The notes: a model not told the origin generated them from the letters alone. 64,000 bases of DNA from Reichenbachiella versicolor (GCF_003171675.1 NZ_QFZQ01000011.1:120848-184847), one strand, 5' to 3'. Counted from the stretch's first letter, positions 19,024 through 28,509 are shown. Numbers and translations: made by a program.

Positions 19024-19763
19024 GGTTTACGAATAACAAAAATTAAGCGATCAGATACTGCACTGTCATAGGGTGTCAAATAATAATCTCCATACTGATC
19101 TAGCACTTCTAAATTTTGTTTTTCGAAATATGTAATAAAATCCTCTCGACGGATCGCCTTTACCTTCTCATAAAACGCGTATTCTTTACCGCCGTCATTT
19201 ATCTTTATCGACTTTTTGATGTAGTCATCCTCGGTATACTCTCTTTCGATTTCGAACTCGACACCGTCGATTATTTTCTGCTCACATTTCACCAGCTTAT
19301 TGACTACTACATATGGATTAAGAAAATCAAGTATAAATAGACCATTGCTTTTCAAAGACGCTACTGTAGCCTCTATCACATCAAGGTTCTCTTCTTTAGT
19401 ATCAAAATAACCGAAGCTTGTAAAGAGATTAAAAATGTAGTCAAACCGATCCGGACTATATACATCACGCATATCATGTATAGCAAATCTCAAAGAGTCA
19501 TTTGCAAACTGATTGGCATGTTGAATGTTATTAAAGGATAAGTCAACACCTGTAACATCAAGGCCTTTTTTATTGAGGTAAATAGAATGACGACCTTTTC
19601 CACACGCTAGATCCAATACATTTGCACCTTGGGGAATATCATATTTAGCAACTAAATTATCAATAAACATCGCAGCTTCTTCGTAATTACGATGCTTATA
19701 TAAGATGTGATAGTAATGTGTATCAAACCACTCGTCGAACCAATCTTTTTCTCTCTCTTTCAA
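19020..19763 (-). CDS. class I SAM-dependent methyltransferase (TTG start)
   Basis: A 247-residue methyltransferase. SAM-binding motif I is VLDLACGKGRHSIYL, followed by VTGVDLSFNNI (motif post-I) and NLFTSFGYFD, typical of small-molecule or unassigned class I enzymes. It begins MKEREKDWFDEWFDTHYYHI, as expected for this group, but the codon is TTG; the first ATG lies about 30 residues later and would cut conserved sequence. It is translationally coupled to the ZIP gene and starts 6 bp after apbE ends, so apbE-methyltransferase-ZIP form one operon. Substrate unknown. Confidence 0.87.
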   Translation of the reverse strand: MKEREKDWFDEWFDTHYYHILYKHRNYEEAAMFIDNLVAKYDIPQGANVLDLACGKGRHSIYLNKKGLDVTGVDLSFNNIQHANQFANDSLRFAIHDMRDVYSPDRFDYIFNLFTSFGYFDTKEENLDVIEATVASLKSNGLFILDFLNPYVVVNKLVKCEQKIIDGVEFEIEREYTEDDYIKKSIKINDGGKEYAFYEKVKAIRREDFITYFEKQNLEVLDQYGDYYLTPYDSAVSDRLIFVIRKP

Positions 19764-19769
19764 AACTTG

Positions 19770-20783
19770 TTAGTCTAATACTTCTATTTGATTAATCATA
19801 GCAGGTGAAGTGTACCACTGAAATTTACCATTGTCATCAGTGTATATCAAAAAACCATCTACCCCATCTATTCGTTCCAGCATTTTTATAGATTCTTGAA
19901 CTCCCAAGACCATGCATGCTGTGGCATATGCATCAGCCATGGTACAGTTTTCAGCAAATACTGTAGCGCTCAATAAGTTTCTGACTTCAGAATATCCAGT
20001 CTTGGGGTTAATAGTATGAGCTACTATCTTGTCCCCTGACATATGATAGTTTCTATAGTTACCAGAGGTAGCCATTGCCTTATCTTGTAAAAATGTAGTT
20101 GCAAACAAAGCACTTTTATTTGCTGTCAAACTCGGCTCATTTATACCTATTTTCCAAGTTTTGTTTTTCTTATTTTTTCCTGAACAAATCACCTCTCCGC
20201 CTATTTCAATCATAAAATCGTGAATCTGCTTTTGTCTTAGCATATCAGCTACTAGGTCTATAGCATAGCCTTTGGCGGAAGCCGAAAAGTCTAAAAAGAA
20301 ACCATCTGGCTTAGTTGCTTCACTTTGATCAAAGGTCACTTTATCATACCCAACAAATTGTAATAGTGAATCTATTTTCAAACTGTCTATTCGAGCAGAT
20401 TTGTCCTTACCAAATCCCCAAGCATTAACTAACGGACCTACCGTTGGATCAAATGCTCCATTAGACATTTCAAATGCCTCCTTACTCATTTCCATTACAG
20501 GATATATGAACGGGCTTCTAAACTGAATCTTATTGGTTTTATTGAACATCGACAACTCGGAATATGAAATATAAGTCGATAGCGATTCATTAAAAGCATT
20601 AAGTAACGAATCAATACTTGATTGTAAATCTCTATTATCAACATACTTAATAGAATAAGGAATAGGTCCCATAGTAGTGCCTGTTAAATGTTGAAGAGGC
20701 TCCTCCTTAGGCTGATGAATTTGTTTCCAGATGACGAGTACTCCTACGGCTAGGAGTATGATCAGAATTCGTCTTTTTTGCAT
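19770..20783 (-). CDS. apbE: FAD:protein FMN transferase
   Basis: Exported, membrane-anchored flavin transferase that attaches FMN to Thr of target proteins such as NqrB/NqrC. The protein (337 residues from ATG 20783) has an N-terminal anchor, then family motifs TGTTMGPIPYSIKY, GAFDPTVGPLVNAWGFG, FLDFSASAKGYAIDLVAD, IEIGGEVICSG, and HTINPKTGYSE. A longer frame extends to 20885, but a good -7 box (20803-20810) lies inside that extension, so translation should start at 20783. First gene of the apbE-methyltransferase-ZIP operon. Confidence 0.94.
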   Translation of the reverse strand: MQKRRILIILLAVGVLVIWKQIHQPKEEPLQHLTGTTMGPIPYSIKYVDNRDLQSSIDSLLNAFNESLSTYISYSELSMFNKTNKIQFRSPFIYPVMEMSKEAFEMSNGAFDPTVGPLVNAWGFGKDKSARIDSLKIDSLLQFVGYDKVTFDQSEATKPDGFFLDFSASAKGYAIDLVADMLRQKQIHDFMIEIGGEVICSGKNKKNKTWKIGINEPSLTANKSALFATTFLQDKAMATSGNYRNYHMSGDKIVAHTINPKTGYSEVRNLLSATVFAENCTMADAYATACMVLGVQESIKMLERIDGVDGFLIYTDDNGKFQWYTSPAMINQIEVLD

Positions 20784-20802
20784 AATACAGATTTTGAGTC
20801 CG

Positions 20803-20810
20803 CAAAGATA
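20803..20810 (-). promoter_or_regulatory. candidate -7 box for apbE
   Basis: Read on the minus strand this is TATCTTTG followed by C, a perfect TAnnTTTG element, 19 bp before the apbE ATG. No convincing TTG partner was seen upstream. It supports the short start of apbE. Confidence 0.5.
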
Positions 20811-20907
20811 ATGGCTTATCTCAATTCCTTTTTTCGATATTGATGAGACTCTGAGTATTAAGACTAATAGACAAAGACTATGCAATTAAAAGTGCCGATT
20901 GCTTGAT

Positions 20908-20915
20908 TACATTTG
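20908..20915 (+). promoter_or_regulatory. candidate -7 box for ruvB
   Basis: TACATTTG followed by C matches TAnnTTTG, 54 bp before the ruvB ATG and divergent from the apbE box. The -33 element is not clear. Confidence 0.4.
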
Positions 20916-20969
20916 CAAATGTTTCGCTATCACTGTGAGCAATAAAATATCCAAAAACAAAGCGTTAAT

Positions 20970-21998
20970 ATGAGAGAGGATTACTTAAATCCCGATGGAG
21001 AGGACATGCAACCAGAGGAAGTTGAATTTGAAAAAGCTCTTCGACCTTTGTCGTTTGACGACTTTACAGGGCAAAACAAAGTACTTGAAAACATCAAAGT
21101 TTTCGTTTTAGCAGCTAATCAAAGAAACGAGCCTCTTGATCATGTGCTTTTACATGGCCCTCCTGGTTTGGGAAAAACTACACTCTCCCACATAATAGCC
21201 AATGAGCTCGCTGCAGGTATAAAGGTTACCTCAGGACCTGTACTGGACAAACCGGGGGATCTTGCTGGACTATTAACCAATCTAGAACCCAATGATGTTC
21301 TATTCATCGATGAAATTCACAGACTAAACCCAGTAGTAGAAGAATACCTGTACTCTGCCATGGAAGATTACAAAATCGACATCATGCTAGATTCAGGACC
21401 TAGTGCTCGCTCTGTACAAATTGGTTTGAACCCTTTCACCTTAATCGGCGCTACAACTCGATCAGGATTATTGACTTCACCACTTAGAGCTAGATTTGGG
21501 ATCAATGCAAGATTAGAATATTATGATTCAGAACTACTATCCAAGATAGTCACTAGATCATCAAATATCATGAATACTCCTATACAGCCCAATGCAGCGC
21601 TGGAGCTAGCCAGACGAAGCCGTGGAACACCTCGTATCGCAAATAATCTACTCAGGAGAACTAGAGACTTCGCTCAAATCAAGGGAGACGGGACTATCAC
21701 ATTGGATATCACTCAAATGGCCCTAAATGCTTTAGACGTAGATGCCAATGGCCTCGATGAAATGGATAATCGTATTCTAAATACCATAATTACTAAATTC
21801 AAAGGTGGTCCTGTTGGACTTTCAACTATTGCCACTGCGTGTGGAGAAGAGTCTGATACGATAGAAGAGGTATACGAGCCATTCCTAATCAAAGAAGGTT
21901 ATATTAAAAGAACAAGTAGAGGACGGGAATGCACAGAATTAGCCTACAAACATCTAAAAATAGTCCCGCCAGCTCAGACGGGAACTCTATTTGATTGA
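20970..21998 (+). CDS. ruvB: Holliday junction branch migration helicase RuvB
   Basis: AAA+ motor that, with RuvA, drives branch migration of Holliday junctions. The 342 residues show Walker A GPPGLGKT at 63-70, Walker B with DEIH at 114-117, sensor-1 [18 protein letters not shown], the arginine-finger region [14 protein letters not shown], and the C-terminal winged helix ending [13 protein letters not shown]. Length is standard. The queG ATG begins 1 bp after the stop, so the two genes are probably co-transcribed. Confidence 0.98.
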   Translation: MREDYLNPDGEDMQPEEVEFEKALRPLSFDDFTGQNKVLENIKVFVLAANQRNEPLDHVLLHGPPGLGKTTLSHIIANELAAGIKVTSGPVLDKPGDLAGLLTNLEPNDVLFIDEIHRLNPVVEEYLYSAMEDYKIDIMLDSGPSARSVQIGLNPFTLIGATTRSGLLTSPLRARFGINARLEYYDSELLSKIVTRSSNIMNTPIQPNAALELARRSRGTPRIANNLLRRTRDFAQIKGDGTITLDITQMALNALDVDANGLDEMDNRILNTIITKFKGGPVGLSTIATACGEESDTIEEVYEPFLIKEGYIKRTSRGRECTELAYKHLKIVPPAQTGTLFD

Positions 21999-21999
21999 A

Positions 22000-22929
22000 A
22001 TGAATAAGGAACAGCTAACCCGGAACATTAGACAAGCCTCTATCAAAGAAGGGTTCCAGTTCTGTGGTATTTCCAAAGCAGATTTTCTCAAAGAAGAAGC
22101 TCCTAAACTAGAAGAATGGCTGAATCAGGGTATGCATGGAGAAATGGCTTATATGGCAAACCACTTCGACAAACGACTTGACCCGCGCAAATTGGTAGAC
22201 GGAGCAAAGTCAGTAATCTCACTCATCTATAACTACTACCCAGAAGAAGATCTAGCCAAAGAAGGAGAGTATAAAGTAGCGAAATACGCATATGGCAAAG
22301 ACTACCACTACATCATCAAACCAAAACTCAAGACCGTACTTCAGTCCGTTACCGATCAAATAGGAGAAGTAAACGCTAGAGTTTTTGTAGACTCTGCACC
22401 TGTACACGAACGAGCATGGGCTGCGAAATCAGGACTTGGATGGGTAGGAAAAAATTCTTTACTTATTAATCGATCTATGGGTTCTTTTTTCTTTCTCGCA
22501 GAAATCATCCTTGACCTCGAACTAGAGTATGATGGACCAATAAAAGATTATTGTGGGACCTGCTCTAGGTGTATGGATTCATGTCCAACGGATGCCATCC
22601 CAAAACCATACGTGGTAGATGGAAGTAAATGTATCTCCTACCTAACAATCGAACTAAAAGACCAAATACCTAACGAGTTTTCAGAGAAGATGGAGAATTG
22701 GATGTTTGGTTGCGACATCTGCCAAGACGTTTGTCCTTGGAATCGGTTCTCCAAACCTCATCAAGAGCCTCTTTTCGAACCAAATTCCAAATTTGCCGAA
22801 ATGGATAAGAAAGACTGGAACGAAATGACTGAAGAGCTCTTCCGAGAAATATTCAAAGGTTCAGCAATCAAACGCACAAAGTATTCAGGCTTAAAAAGAA
22901 ATATTGATTTCTTAAGTAAGGCAAAATAA
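22000..22929 (+). CDS. queG: epoxyqueuosine reductase
   Basis: Cobalamin- and Fe-S-dependent enzyme for the last step of queuosine synthesis on tRNA. The 309-residue protein includes the N-terminal cobalamin-binding region ([24 protein letters not shown]), [21 protein letters not shown], and two ferredoxin-like clusters: [16 protein letters not shown] and [12 protein letters not shown] use ATG 22000; a TTG three codons upstream lies inside the ruvB end and is less likely. It is the last gene of the ruvB-queG pair. Confidence 0.96.
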   Translation: MNKEQLTRNIRQASIKEGFQFCGISKADFLKEEAPKLEEWLNQGMHGEMAYMANHFDKRLDPRKLVDGAKSVISLIYNYYPEEDLAKEGEYKVAKYAYGKDYHYIIKPKLKTVLQSVTDQIGEVNARVFVDSAPVHERAWAAKSGLGWVGKNSLLINRSMGSFFFLAEIILDLELEYDGPIKDYCGTCSRCMDSCPTDAIPKPYVVDGSKCISYLTIELKDQIPNEFSEKMENWMFGCDICQDVCPWNRFSKPHQEPLFEPNSKFAEMDKKDWNEMTEELFREIFKGSAIKRTKYSGLKRNIDFLSKAK

Positions 22930-23275
22930 GAGAAACACGGGAAAGTTTCCTGCAGCTTGCAGGAGCCAATCGGGAAGATCTTGAAAAGTTCGAGTATATG
23001 TCGGGTCTATTCAGTAAAGTGTGGAGTCTGTTCAACAAAGTGTGTCAGATAAGTAAAAAAGAATAACTTAAAAGAGATGGTTGAATCCTTTGATGAAATA
23101 AACCATTGAGTATCCAACAGACAGGAGTTAGCGTAGGACATTGGGCAGAATCAGATAGATTTGTGCTTCTTATATAAAGTTCGTTTGAGAGACCTATCAA
23201 AATCTATTGCTGAGCTGTCCAAACGTACAATTTTGTCTAGTTACCCTATGGATTCCATATAATTTTGAAAAGAAC
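22930..23275. other. 346-bp gap with imperfect direct repeats, possible transposon relic
   Basis: No coding frame of note. It holds a 7-bp inverted repeat with a 3-nt loop (22948-22964, tcctgca/tgcagga) without a T-run, and two 20-bp near-copies with a 21-bp period (23005-23024 and 23026-23045; both fit gtctRttcaRYaaagtgtgK). The second copy continues into cag, giving caaagtgtgtcag, which resembles terminal repeats of IS256-type elements. No transposase remnant or second end was found. Confidence 0.4.
23232..23267 (+). promoter_or_regulatory. weak candidate promoter for the M3 peptidase
   Basis: TTTG at 23232-23235 and TAATTTTG at 23260-23267 (fits TAnnTTTG), 24 nt apart. It is so close to the ATG at 23276 that the mRNA would be nearly leaderless, so a chance match is quite possible. 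Confidence 0.25.
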
Positions 23276-25327
23276 ATGAGTAATAAAAATCCCCTTTTAA
23301 GTGCATTTGAGACACCATTCGGAGTACCGCAGTTTGATAGTATAGAACTAGAACATTACAAGCCTGCCATCGAAGAGCTCATCAAAGCATCACTAGAAAG
23401 TATAGATGAGTTGATTCAGTCTTCAGAAGCTCCTACTTTCGAAAACACCATTGTAGCACTGGAGAAAGAAGGGGAGTTATTAGGATATGCTTCTTCAATA
23501 TTTTTCAATCTCAATAGCTGCGATACCAATGATAAGATGCAAGCACTGGCGAACGAAATTTCACCAATGTTAACGGAGCACGGGAGTCAGGTCATGCAAA
23601 ATGCTCAGCTTTTTGATAGAGTAAAAGCAGTATATGAAAACGAGCTTGATAGTCTTGTCGATCCGGAGGATAAAACTTTGTTAGAAAAGACATACAAGTC
23701 ATTTGTCAGAAGTGGTGCCAATCTCAGTGATGATGATAAAAAGAAGTATGTAGAGCTATCCAAAGAGCTAAGTCTAGCTTCATTGAAATTCGGAGAAAAC
23801 GTGCTGGCCGCTACTAATGCCTACGAGCTTGTTCTTGAAGATGAAAAAGACCTAGCAGGTCTTCCAGAAACTGCGTTGGAAGCAGCAGCTCTAGCCGCAA
23901 AGAATAAAGGGTATGAAGGTAAATGGTTAATAAACCTACAGGCTCCAAGTTTTATTCCGTTTATGGAATATGCTGAGAGAAGAGAACTCAGAGAAAAACT
24001 ATTTAAGGCCTACATGTCTAAAGCTTATGATGGTGGTGACTTAGATAATCAAGAGTTAGTTAAGAAAATTGTCAAGCTTCGTACGGACAAGGCTAGTCTG
24101 CTTGGCTATGACAGTCATTCACAGTATGTATTGGAAGAAAGAATGGCAGAGTCAGCCGATACCGTAGTCTCGTTTCTAACGGACCTTTTAGATCAAGCAT
24201 ATCCTTTCGCTGAGAAAGAGGTCGAGGAAGTAAAGGAGTTAGCCAAAGAAATGGATGGAATAGAAGACCTACAGAGATGGGATTGGGCTTACTATTCTCA
24301 AAAGTTAAAGGACAAGAAATTTAGTCTCAATGATGAGTTGCTTAGACCTTACTTTGAATTAGAAAAGTCAGTCAATGGGATGTTTGAAGTAGCGAATAAG
24401 TTATATGGATTAACATTTGAAAAGAACGATAACATTCCTGTATATCATAGCGACGTGACAGCTTATGATGTCAAAGATGAGGCAGGAAATCATGTATCTG
24501 TATTTTACACAGATTTCTTCCCTAGAGAAAGTAAGAGAGGAGGTGCATGGATGACTTCGTACAGAGGGCAATGGAGAGATGGTGATGCAGAAACAAGACC
24601 GATAGTATCTATCGTTTGCAACTTCACACCTCCTACAGATACTAAGCCTTCTCTTTTGACTTACAATGAAGTGGAAACATTATTCCATGAGTTTGGCCAT
24701 GCACTACATGGTATGCTCGCTGATGGTAAATACGATTCTCTTTCAGGTACGAATGTTTTTTGGGACTTTGTAGAGTTACCCTCTCAAATTTTGGAAAACT
24801 GGGTGCAAGAAAAAGAGTGTCTAGATTTATTCGCGGTTCACTATCAAACAGGAGAGAAAATTCCAGAAGAGTACATTGAGAAGATCAAGGCTACTTCTAA
24901 TTTTCACGAAGGGTATCAAACTGTGAGACAGCTTAGTTTTGGATTGATGGATATGGCTTGGCATTCATTAAAGCCAGAAGAAACAGATATTAAAGATGTA
25001 GCAGTGTTTGAGCAAAAAGCGATGTCGGCCACTGAGTTGTTTCCAAAAATTGAAGGAACTTGTATGAGCACACAGTTTAGCCATATTTTCCAAGGTGGTT
25101 ATGCAGCAGGCTACTACAGTTACAAATGGGCTGAGGTACTGGACGCAGACGCTTTTTCGCTATTCAAAGAAAAAGGCATTTTCGATAAAGAAACCGCCCA
25201 ATCTTTCAAAGACAATATTTTGTCTAAAGGAGGATCAGAGCACCCAATGGAATTATATAAGCGATTTCGAGGTCAGGAGCCAACTGTTGATGCCTTGTTA
25301 GAAAGAGCTGGATTATCAGATTCTTAA
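23276..25327 (+). CDS. M3 family oligopeptidase (oligopeptidase A/dipeptidyl carboxypeptidase type)
   Basis: Cytosolic zinc metallopeptidase that degrades oligopeptides. From ATG 23276 the protein has 683 residues. It begins MSNKNPLLSAFETPFGVPQF, the usual start of the group. The zinc motif HEFGH lies in ETLFHEFGHALHGML, with the third ligand Glu in the following FVELPSQILENW, and a C-terminal FSHIFQGGYAAGYYSYKWAEV stretch that lines the substrate channel. The frame extends upstream to 23207, but that part has no family similarity. No signal peptide. Confidence 0.95.
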   Translation: MSNKNPLLSAFETPFGVPQFDSIELEHYKPAIEELIKASLESIDELIQSSEAPTFENTIVALEKEGELLGYASSIFFNLNSCDTNDKMQALANEISPMLTEHGSQVMQNAQLFDRVKAVYENELDSLVDPEDKTLLEKTYKSFVRSGANLSDDDKKKYVELSKELSLASLKFGENVLAATNAYELVLEDEKDLAGLPETALEAAALAAKNKGYEGKWLINLQAPSFIPFMEYAERRELREKLFKAYMSKAYDGGDLDNQELVKKIVKLRTDKASLLGYDSHSQYVLEERMAESADTVVSFLTDLLDQAYPFAEKEVEEVKELAKEMDGIEDLQRWDWAYYSQKLKDKKFSLNDELLRPYFELEKSVNGMFEVANKLYGLTFEKNDNIPVYHSDVTAYDVKDEAGNHVSVFYTDFFPRESKRGGAWMTSYRGQWRDGDAETRPIVSIVCNFTPPTDTKPSLLTYNEVETLFHEFGHALHGMLADGKYDSLSGTNVFWDFVELPSQILENWVQEKECLDLFAVHYQTGEKIPEEYIEKIKATSNFHEGYQTVRQLSFGLMDMAWHSLKPEETDIKDVAVFEQKAMSATELFPKIEGTCMSTQFSHIFQGGYAAGYYSYKWAEVLDADAFSLFKEKGIFDKETAQSFKDNILSKGGSEHPMELYKRFRGQEPTVDALLERAGLSDS

Positions 25328-25382
25328 ATATCGAATGTATTTACATTCAATATTAACAATTTGTAAAAAAAGGATGAGAATA

Positions 25383-25413
25383 TTGTAGGGTTTGAAAAAC
25401 AACCCTACGTTTG
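25383..25413 (+). promoter_or_regulatory. candidate promoter overlapping an 8-bp inverted repeat, upstream of the MATE gene
   Basis: TTG at 25383-25385 and TACGTTTG at 25406-25413 are 20 nt apart, an ideal fit to TTG-N17-23-TAnnTTTG. A perfect inverted repeat, gtagggtt (25385-25392) and aaccctac (25401-25408), fills the spacer and overlaps the -7 box. The repeat could be an operator, or a terminator stem for either strand. Confidence 0.5.
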
Positions 25414-25551
25414 TGCCATCATGTTACTGATTACAAACATATCGTGTTCCGTCTGGACCCCAGATGGTATGAAGTGCTCCTCGGCACTCAAATAAGGATC
25501 ACCTGATCCTACCAGGCTAACAGCCATTTCGATAGTTCTGTTTTTCACCAT
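25405..25551 (-). CDS. candidate 48-residue ORF opposite the MATE leader
   Basis: A minus-strand ATG-to-TAG frame of 48 residues, beginning MVKNRTIEMAVSLVGSGDPY and ending FVISNMMAQT. It fills most of the gap between the M3 and MATE genes. Composition looks protein-like, with few repeats and mixed polar and hydrophobic residues, but I do not recognise it. Just past its stop an 8-bp stem (25385-25408) could act as a terminator. The same DNA read on the plus strand folds into three hairpins, so the real signal may be RNA structure instead of this frame. Confidence 0.3.
   Translation of the reverse strand: MVKNRTIEMAVSLVGSGDPYLSAEEHFIPSGVQTEHDMFVISNMMAQT
25449..25510 (+). ncRNA. candidate structured leader of the MATE gene (three tandem hairpins)
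   Basis: Downstream of the promoter candidate the leader could form an 8-bp stem ccgtctgg/ccagatgg (25449-25456, 25460-25467, one G:U), a 5-bp stem agtgc/gcact (25473-25477, 25484-25488), and a 6-bp stem aggatc/gatcct (25495-25500, 25505-25510, 4-nt loop). The stretch is richer in G and C than its surroundings. I could not match it to a known riboswitch class. Confidence 0.3.
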
Positions 25552-25566
25552 TTACACTTTACACCG

Positions 25567-26973
25567 ATGAAAAGTATAATCAGTAATCTCAATAAATTCT
25601 ACACCTATTTTTTAATTGCTCTTAAAGGCGAAGAGTCTGAATTTACCACTGGAAGCATTAATAAAGCCATTTTTTTACTATCCGTACCGATGGTATTAGA
25701 GATGGTGATGGAGTCTCTATTTGCAGTAGTTGACGTATACTTTGTAGCCAAAGTAGGTGTAGACGCCGTAGCAACAGTAGGCCTTACAGAGTCTGTAGTG
25801 ATGATAGTTTACTCTATCGGTATAGGTTTAAGTATGGCTGCCACAGCAATAGTATCACGTCGAGTAGGAGAGAAAAAATACAAAAGGGCAGGTGACGCTG
25901 CTTTTCAGACTATTTTGATTTCAGCTTTGTTTTCAATTGCGATTTCAGTTGTTGGAATTCTTTATGCTGAGGATATTCTTAGACTAATGGGTGGTTCTGA
26001 GAAGTTAGTCAAATCTGGATATGGATATACCAAAGTGATGCTTGGTGGGAACCTTTGTATTATTCTACTTTTTTTGCTCAATGCTATCTATAGAGGAGCG
26101 GGCGACGCTTCGATGGCCATGCGTTCACTTTGGATCGCAAATGGCCTGAATATACTGCTTGATCCCTTGTTTATATTCGGATGGGGACCTATACCGGCAT
26201 ACGGAGTAGAAGGTGCGGCTATTGCTACTACCATAGGACGTTCTCTAGGTGTATTTTATCAGTTGATTGGACTTATCAGTGGAACTAGATTGATTAAGCT
26301 GACTGTTGAAAATATTAAGATTCGTTTGAAGACTATCAAAGATATTTTTTCTATTGGTCTAGGAGGAATGGGGCAATTTCTTATTGAATCAGCTAGTTGG
26401 TTATTCTTAGTAAGAATTATTTCGGAATTTGGCAGTGAAGCTCTTGCTGGTTACACAATCGCATTTAGAATTATTGTATTTACGATTTTACCATCATGGG
26501 GCTTAGCTAATGCCGCAGCCACGTTAGTTGGTCAAAATCTAGGAGCACAACAACCTGATAGAGCAGAAACATCCGTATGGACTACTGCGCATTGGAATAC
26601 TGTATTTTTATTTTTGGTTTCAGTGATCTTTTTCGTTTGGTCCCCAGAGTTTGTAGGGCTCTTTGCAGAAAAAGAAACTGTCATTAATTACGGTATTACC
26701 GCGTTACGAATTATTTGCTTGGGATACATTTTCTTCTCATATGGGATGATTATCAGTCAAGGATTTAATGGAGCAGGAGACACTCGAACGCCATCTTTGA
26801 TGAACGTCATCTTCTTTTGGGTTATGCAGATACCAATGGCTTACTTATTAGCGTTCAAGTTTGACTATGGGTTTGAAGGGGCTATAATAAGTGTAGCTAT
26901 TTCATTTGCACTGCACGCATTGGCTTGCATCGTTTGGTTTAGAAAAGGAGACTGGAAAAGGGTGGAAGTTTAA
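25567..26973 (+). CDS. MATE family efflux transporter
   Basis: A 468-residue, 12-helix exporter of the multidrug and toxic compound extrusion family. Helix 1 begins with ITEGSINKAIFLLSVP-like sequence (here TTGSINKAIFLLSVPMVLEM), helix 7 holds the internal repeat of this motif (IFSIGLGGMGQFLIESASW), and NGAGDTRTPSLMN is the usual loop of NorM-type members. It should export cationic drugs or metabolites with Na+ or H+. It has a structured leader and its own promoter candidate, which hints at regulated expression. Confidence 0.93.
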   Translation: MKSIISNLNKFYTYFLIALKGEESEFTTGSINKAIFLLSVPMVLEMVMESLFAVVDVYFVAKVGVDAVATVGLTESVVMIVYSIGIGLSMAATAIVSRRVGEKKYKRAGDAAFQTILISALFSIAISVVGILYAEDILRLMGGSEKLVKSGYGYTKVMLGGNLCIILLFLLNAIYRGAGDASMAMRSLWIANGLNILLDPLFIFGWGPIPAYGVEGAAIATTIGRSLGVFYQLIGLISGTRLIKLTVENIKIRLKTIKDIFSIGLGGMGQFLIESASWLFLVRIISEFGSEALAGYTIAFRIIVFTILPSWGLANAAATLVGQNLGAQQPDRAETSVWTTAHWNTVFLFLVSVIFFVWSPEFVGLFAEKETVINYGITALRIICLGYIFFSYGMIISQGFNGAGDTRTPSLMNVIFFWVMQIPMAYLLAFKFDYGFEGAIISVAISFALHALACIVWFRKGDWKRVEV

Positions 26974-26999
26974 TAAAGCGTAATGCCTCATTCCAACTA

Positions 27000-27053
27000 A
27001 ATAGATTTTGGTAGTGTCAATAAAATCGAGATGAGTTACTACCAAAATCTATT
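27000..27053 (+). repeat. perfect 16-bp inverted repeat before the VWA lipoprotein gene
   Basis: aatagattttggtagt (27000-27015) is the exact reverse complement of actaccaaaatctatt (27038-27053), with a 22-nt spacer. The right arm ends three bases before the ATG at 27057, so in RNA it would lock up the ribosome-binding region. No T-run follows. Possible roles are an operator for a dimeric regulator, an mRNA stem, or a scar of an excised element. Confidence 0.8.
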
Positions 27054-27056
27054 ATC

Positions 27057-28509
27057 ATGAAGTTGTTCAGTATTGCTTTAGCATTTATTGCTCTATTAGT
27101 TTTTTCTTGTGAGGAATTAGACGAGTCTGCGAGTTTTGGGGAGGACGGGTATTTCTCTGACGTAGAATTAGGAGATCAATACTCCGATTATGGTGAAAAT
27201 CCATTTGTAAAAACAGTAGAGCAGAGTGTGTCTACCTTTTCAATTGATGCAGATGGAGCTAGTTATGCTAATGTCCGTCGATTCATTACTCAAGATCAAC
27301 AGCTTCCACCATTGGGAGCTGTGCGAACCGAAGAGTTGATTAATTATTTTGATCTAGGTTATTCTCACAAAGAATCTGAACATCCAATTAGTTTGAATAA
27401 CGAAATCAGTGAATGTCCTTGGAATACCGAGCATAGACTACTAAGAATTGGTATTCAAGGCGAGTCGATCGATTTGTCAAGTACTCGCTCTAATTATGTC
27501 TTCTTAATTGATGTTTCTGGATCTATGGCAGCAGAGGATAAATTGGATTTGCTCAAAGCCGGATTTACTAGACTTGTTGATGAACTACATCCTGAAGACA
27601 GAATTGCAATCGTCACCTACGCGGGCGCGGCTGAGATATTATTAAGGTCTACACCTGTCAGTGAAAAGAATACTATTGTATCGGCTATTAGTAAACTTGG
27701 TGCCGGAGGAGGTACAGCAGGTGCTGAAGGTATAGTTACAGCTTATGAAATAGCTACTGATCATTTTATTGAAGGAGGAAACAATAGAATTGTTTTAGGG
27801 TCAGATGGAGATTTTAATATTGGAATTTCTGATCAAGAAGAATTAGTACAGCTATTAGAAGAGAAAAGGGAATCGGGGATTTTCATCACGATACTAGGAG
27901 TCGGGAGAGGAAATTTAAACGATTCAGTAATGGAGCAAATGGCTAATCATGGAAATGGAACTTACGAGTATATTGATAATATAGAGCAGTTGAAGAAGGT
28001 CTTTATGCTATGATAAAATGAAGTTTCATAGTGTAGCTAAGAATGTTAAAATTCAAGTGTCATTCAACAAACAGGTGGTAGAATCATATCGACTCATTGG
28101 ATACGAAAACCGGGTATTGAATGAAGAGGATTTTGATGATGACGAAGAAGATGCTGGTGAGATAGGAGCAGGACAAAATATTACAGCACTGTATGAAGTA
28201 GTTCCGGTGGAGATTAATGATGAACCATCTGCCAAGGTAGAGTTACGATATAAAAACCCAGATGCAGATAAAAGTAATTTATTGGAAGTGGATGTAATTG
28301 ACTCGGGCAAATCCTTCTCAAATGCTTCTGATCAAATGCAGTTTGTTGCTGGAGTTGCGGCATTTGGGATGCAACTCAGAGGGTCTCAATATAAAGGAGA
28401 TTGTAGTTACAATAAGATTTCTGATTGGTTAAAGATGAGTGACTTAGATGACCAGTATGGGTTTAAAAGTGAACTTATCGATTTGGTAGAGAAAGCATCA
28501 AAGTTATAA
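27057..28509 (+). pseudogene. VWA-domain lipoprotein (YfbK-like), split by a frameshift
   Basis: Two frames together make one von Willebrand A-domain lipoprotein of the YfbK type. The first (27057-28013, 318 residues) has lipobox FSC at Cys18, the N-terminal segment FSIDADGASYANVRRFI, and the MIDAS motif DVSGS at 152-156. The second (28018-28509) carries the conserved C-terminal part from AKNVKIQVSFN through GYENRVLNEEDFDDDEEDAGEIGAGQ. Removing one base near 28008 joins them as VFM-YDKMKFHSVAKNV, the expected sequence. So this is a single-base frameshift, real or a sequencing error. The VWA domain itself is intact. Confidence 0.85.

Noticed and set aside
20784..20885. 34-residue N-terminal extension of apbE
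   Set aside because: It contains a -7 promoter box and lacks family similarity; the ATG at 20783 begins a normal membrane anchor.
22985..23005. T-loop-like sequence (agttcgagt) suggesting a tRNA
   Set aside because: The flanks do not pair into a T arm, and no acceptor or anticodon arms are present.
28005..28018. Programmed +1 frameshift (CUA UGA) in the VWA gene, as in prfB
   Set aside because: The tRNA reading CUA would pair badly with UAU, and the AG-rich site upstream is at the wrong distance.
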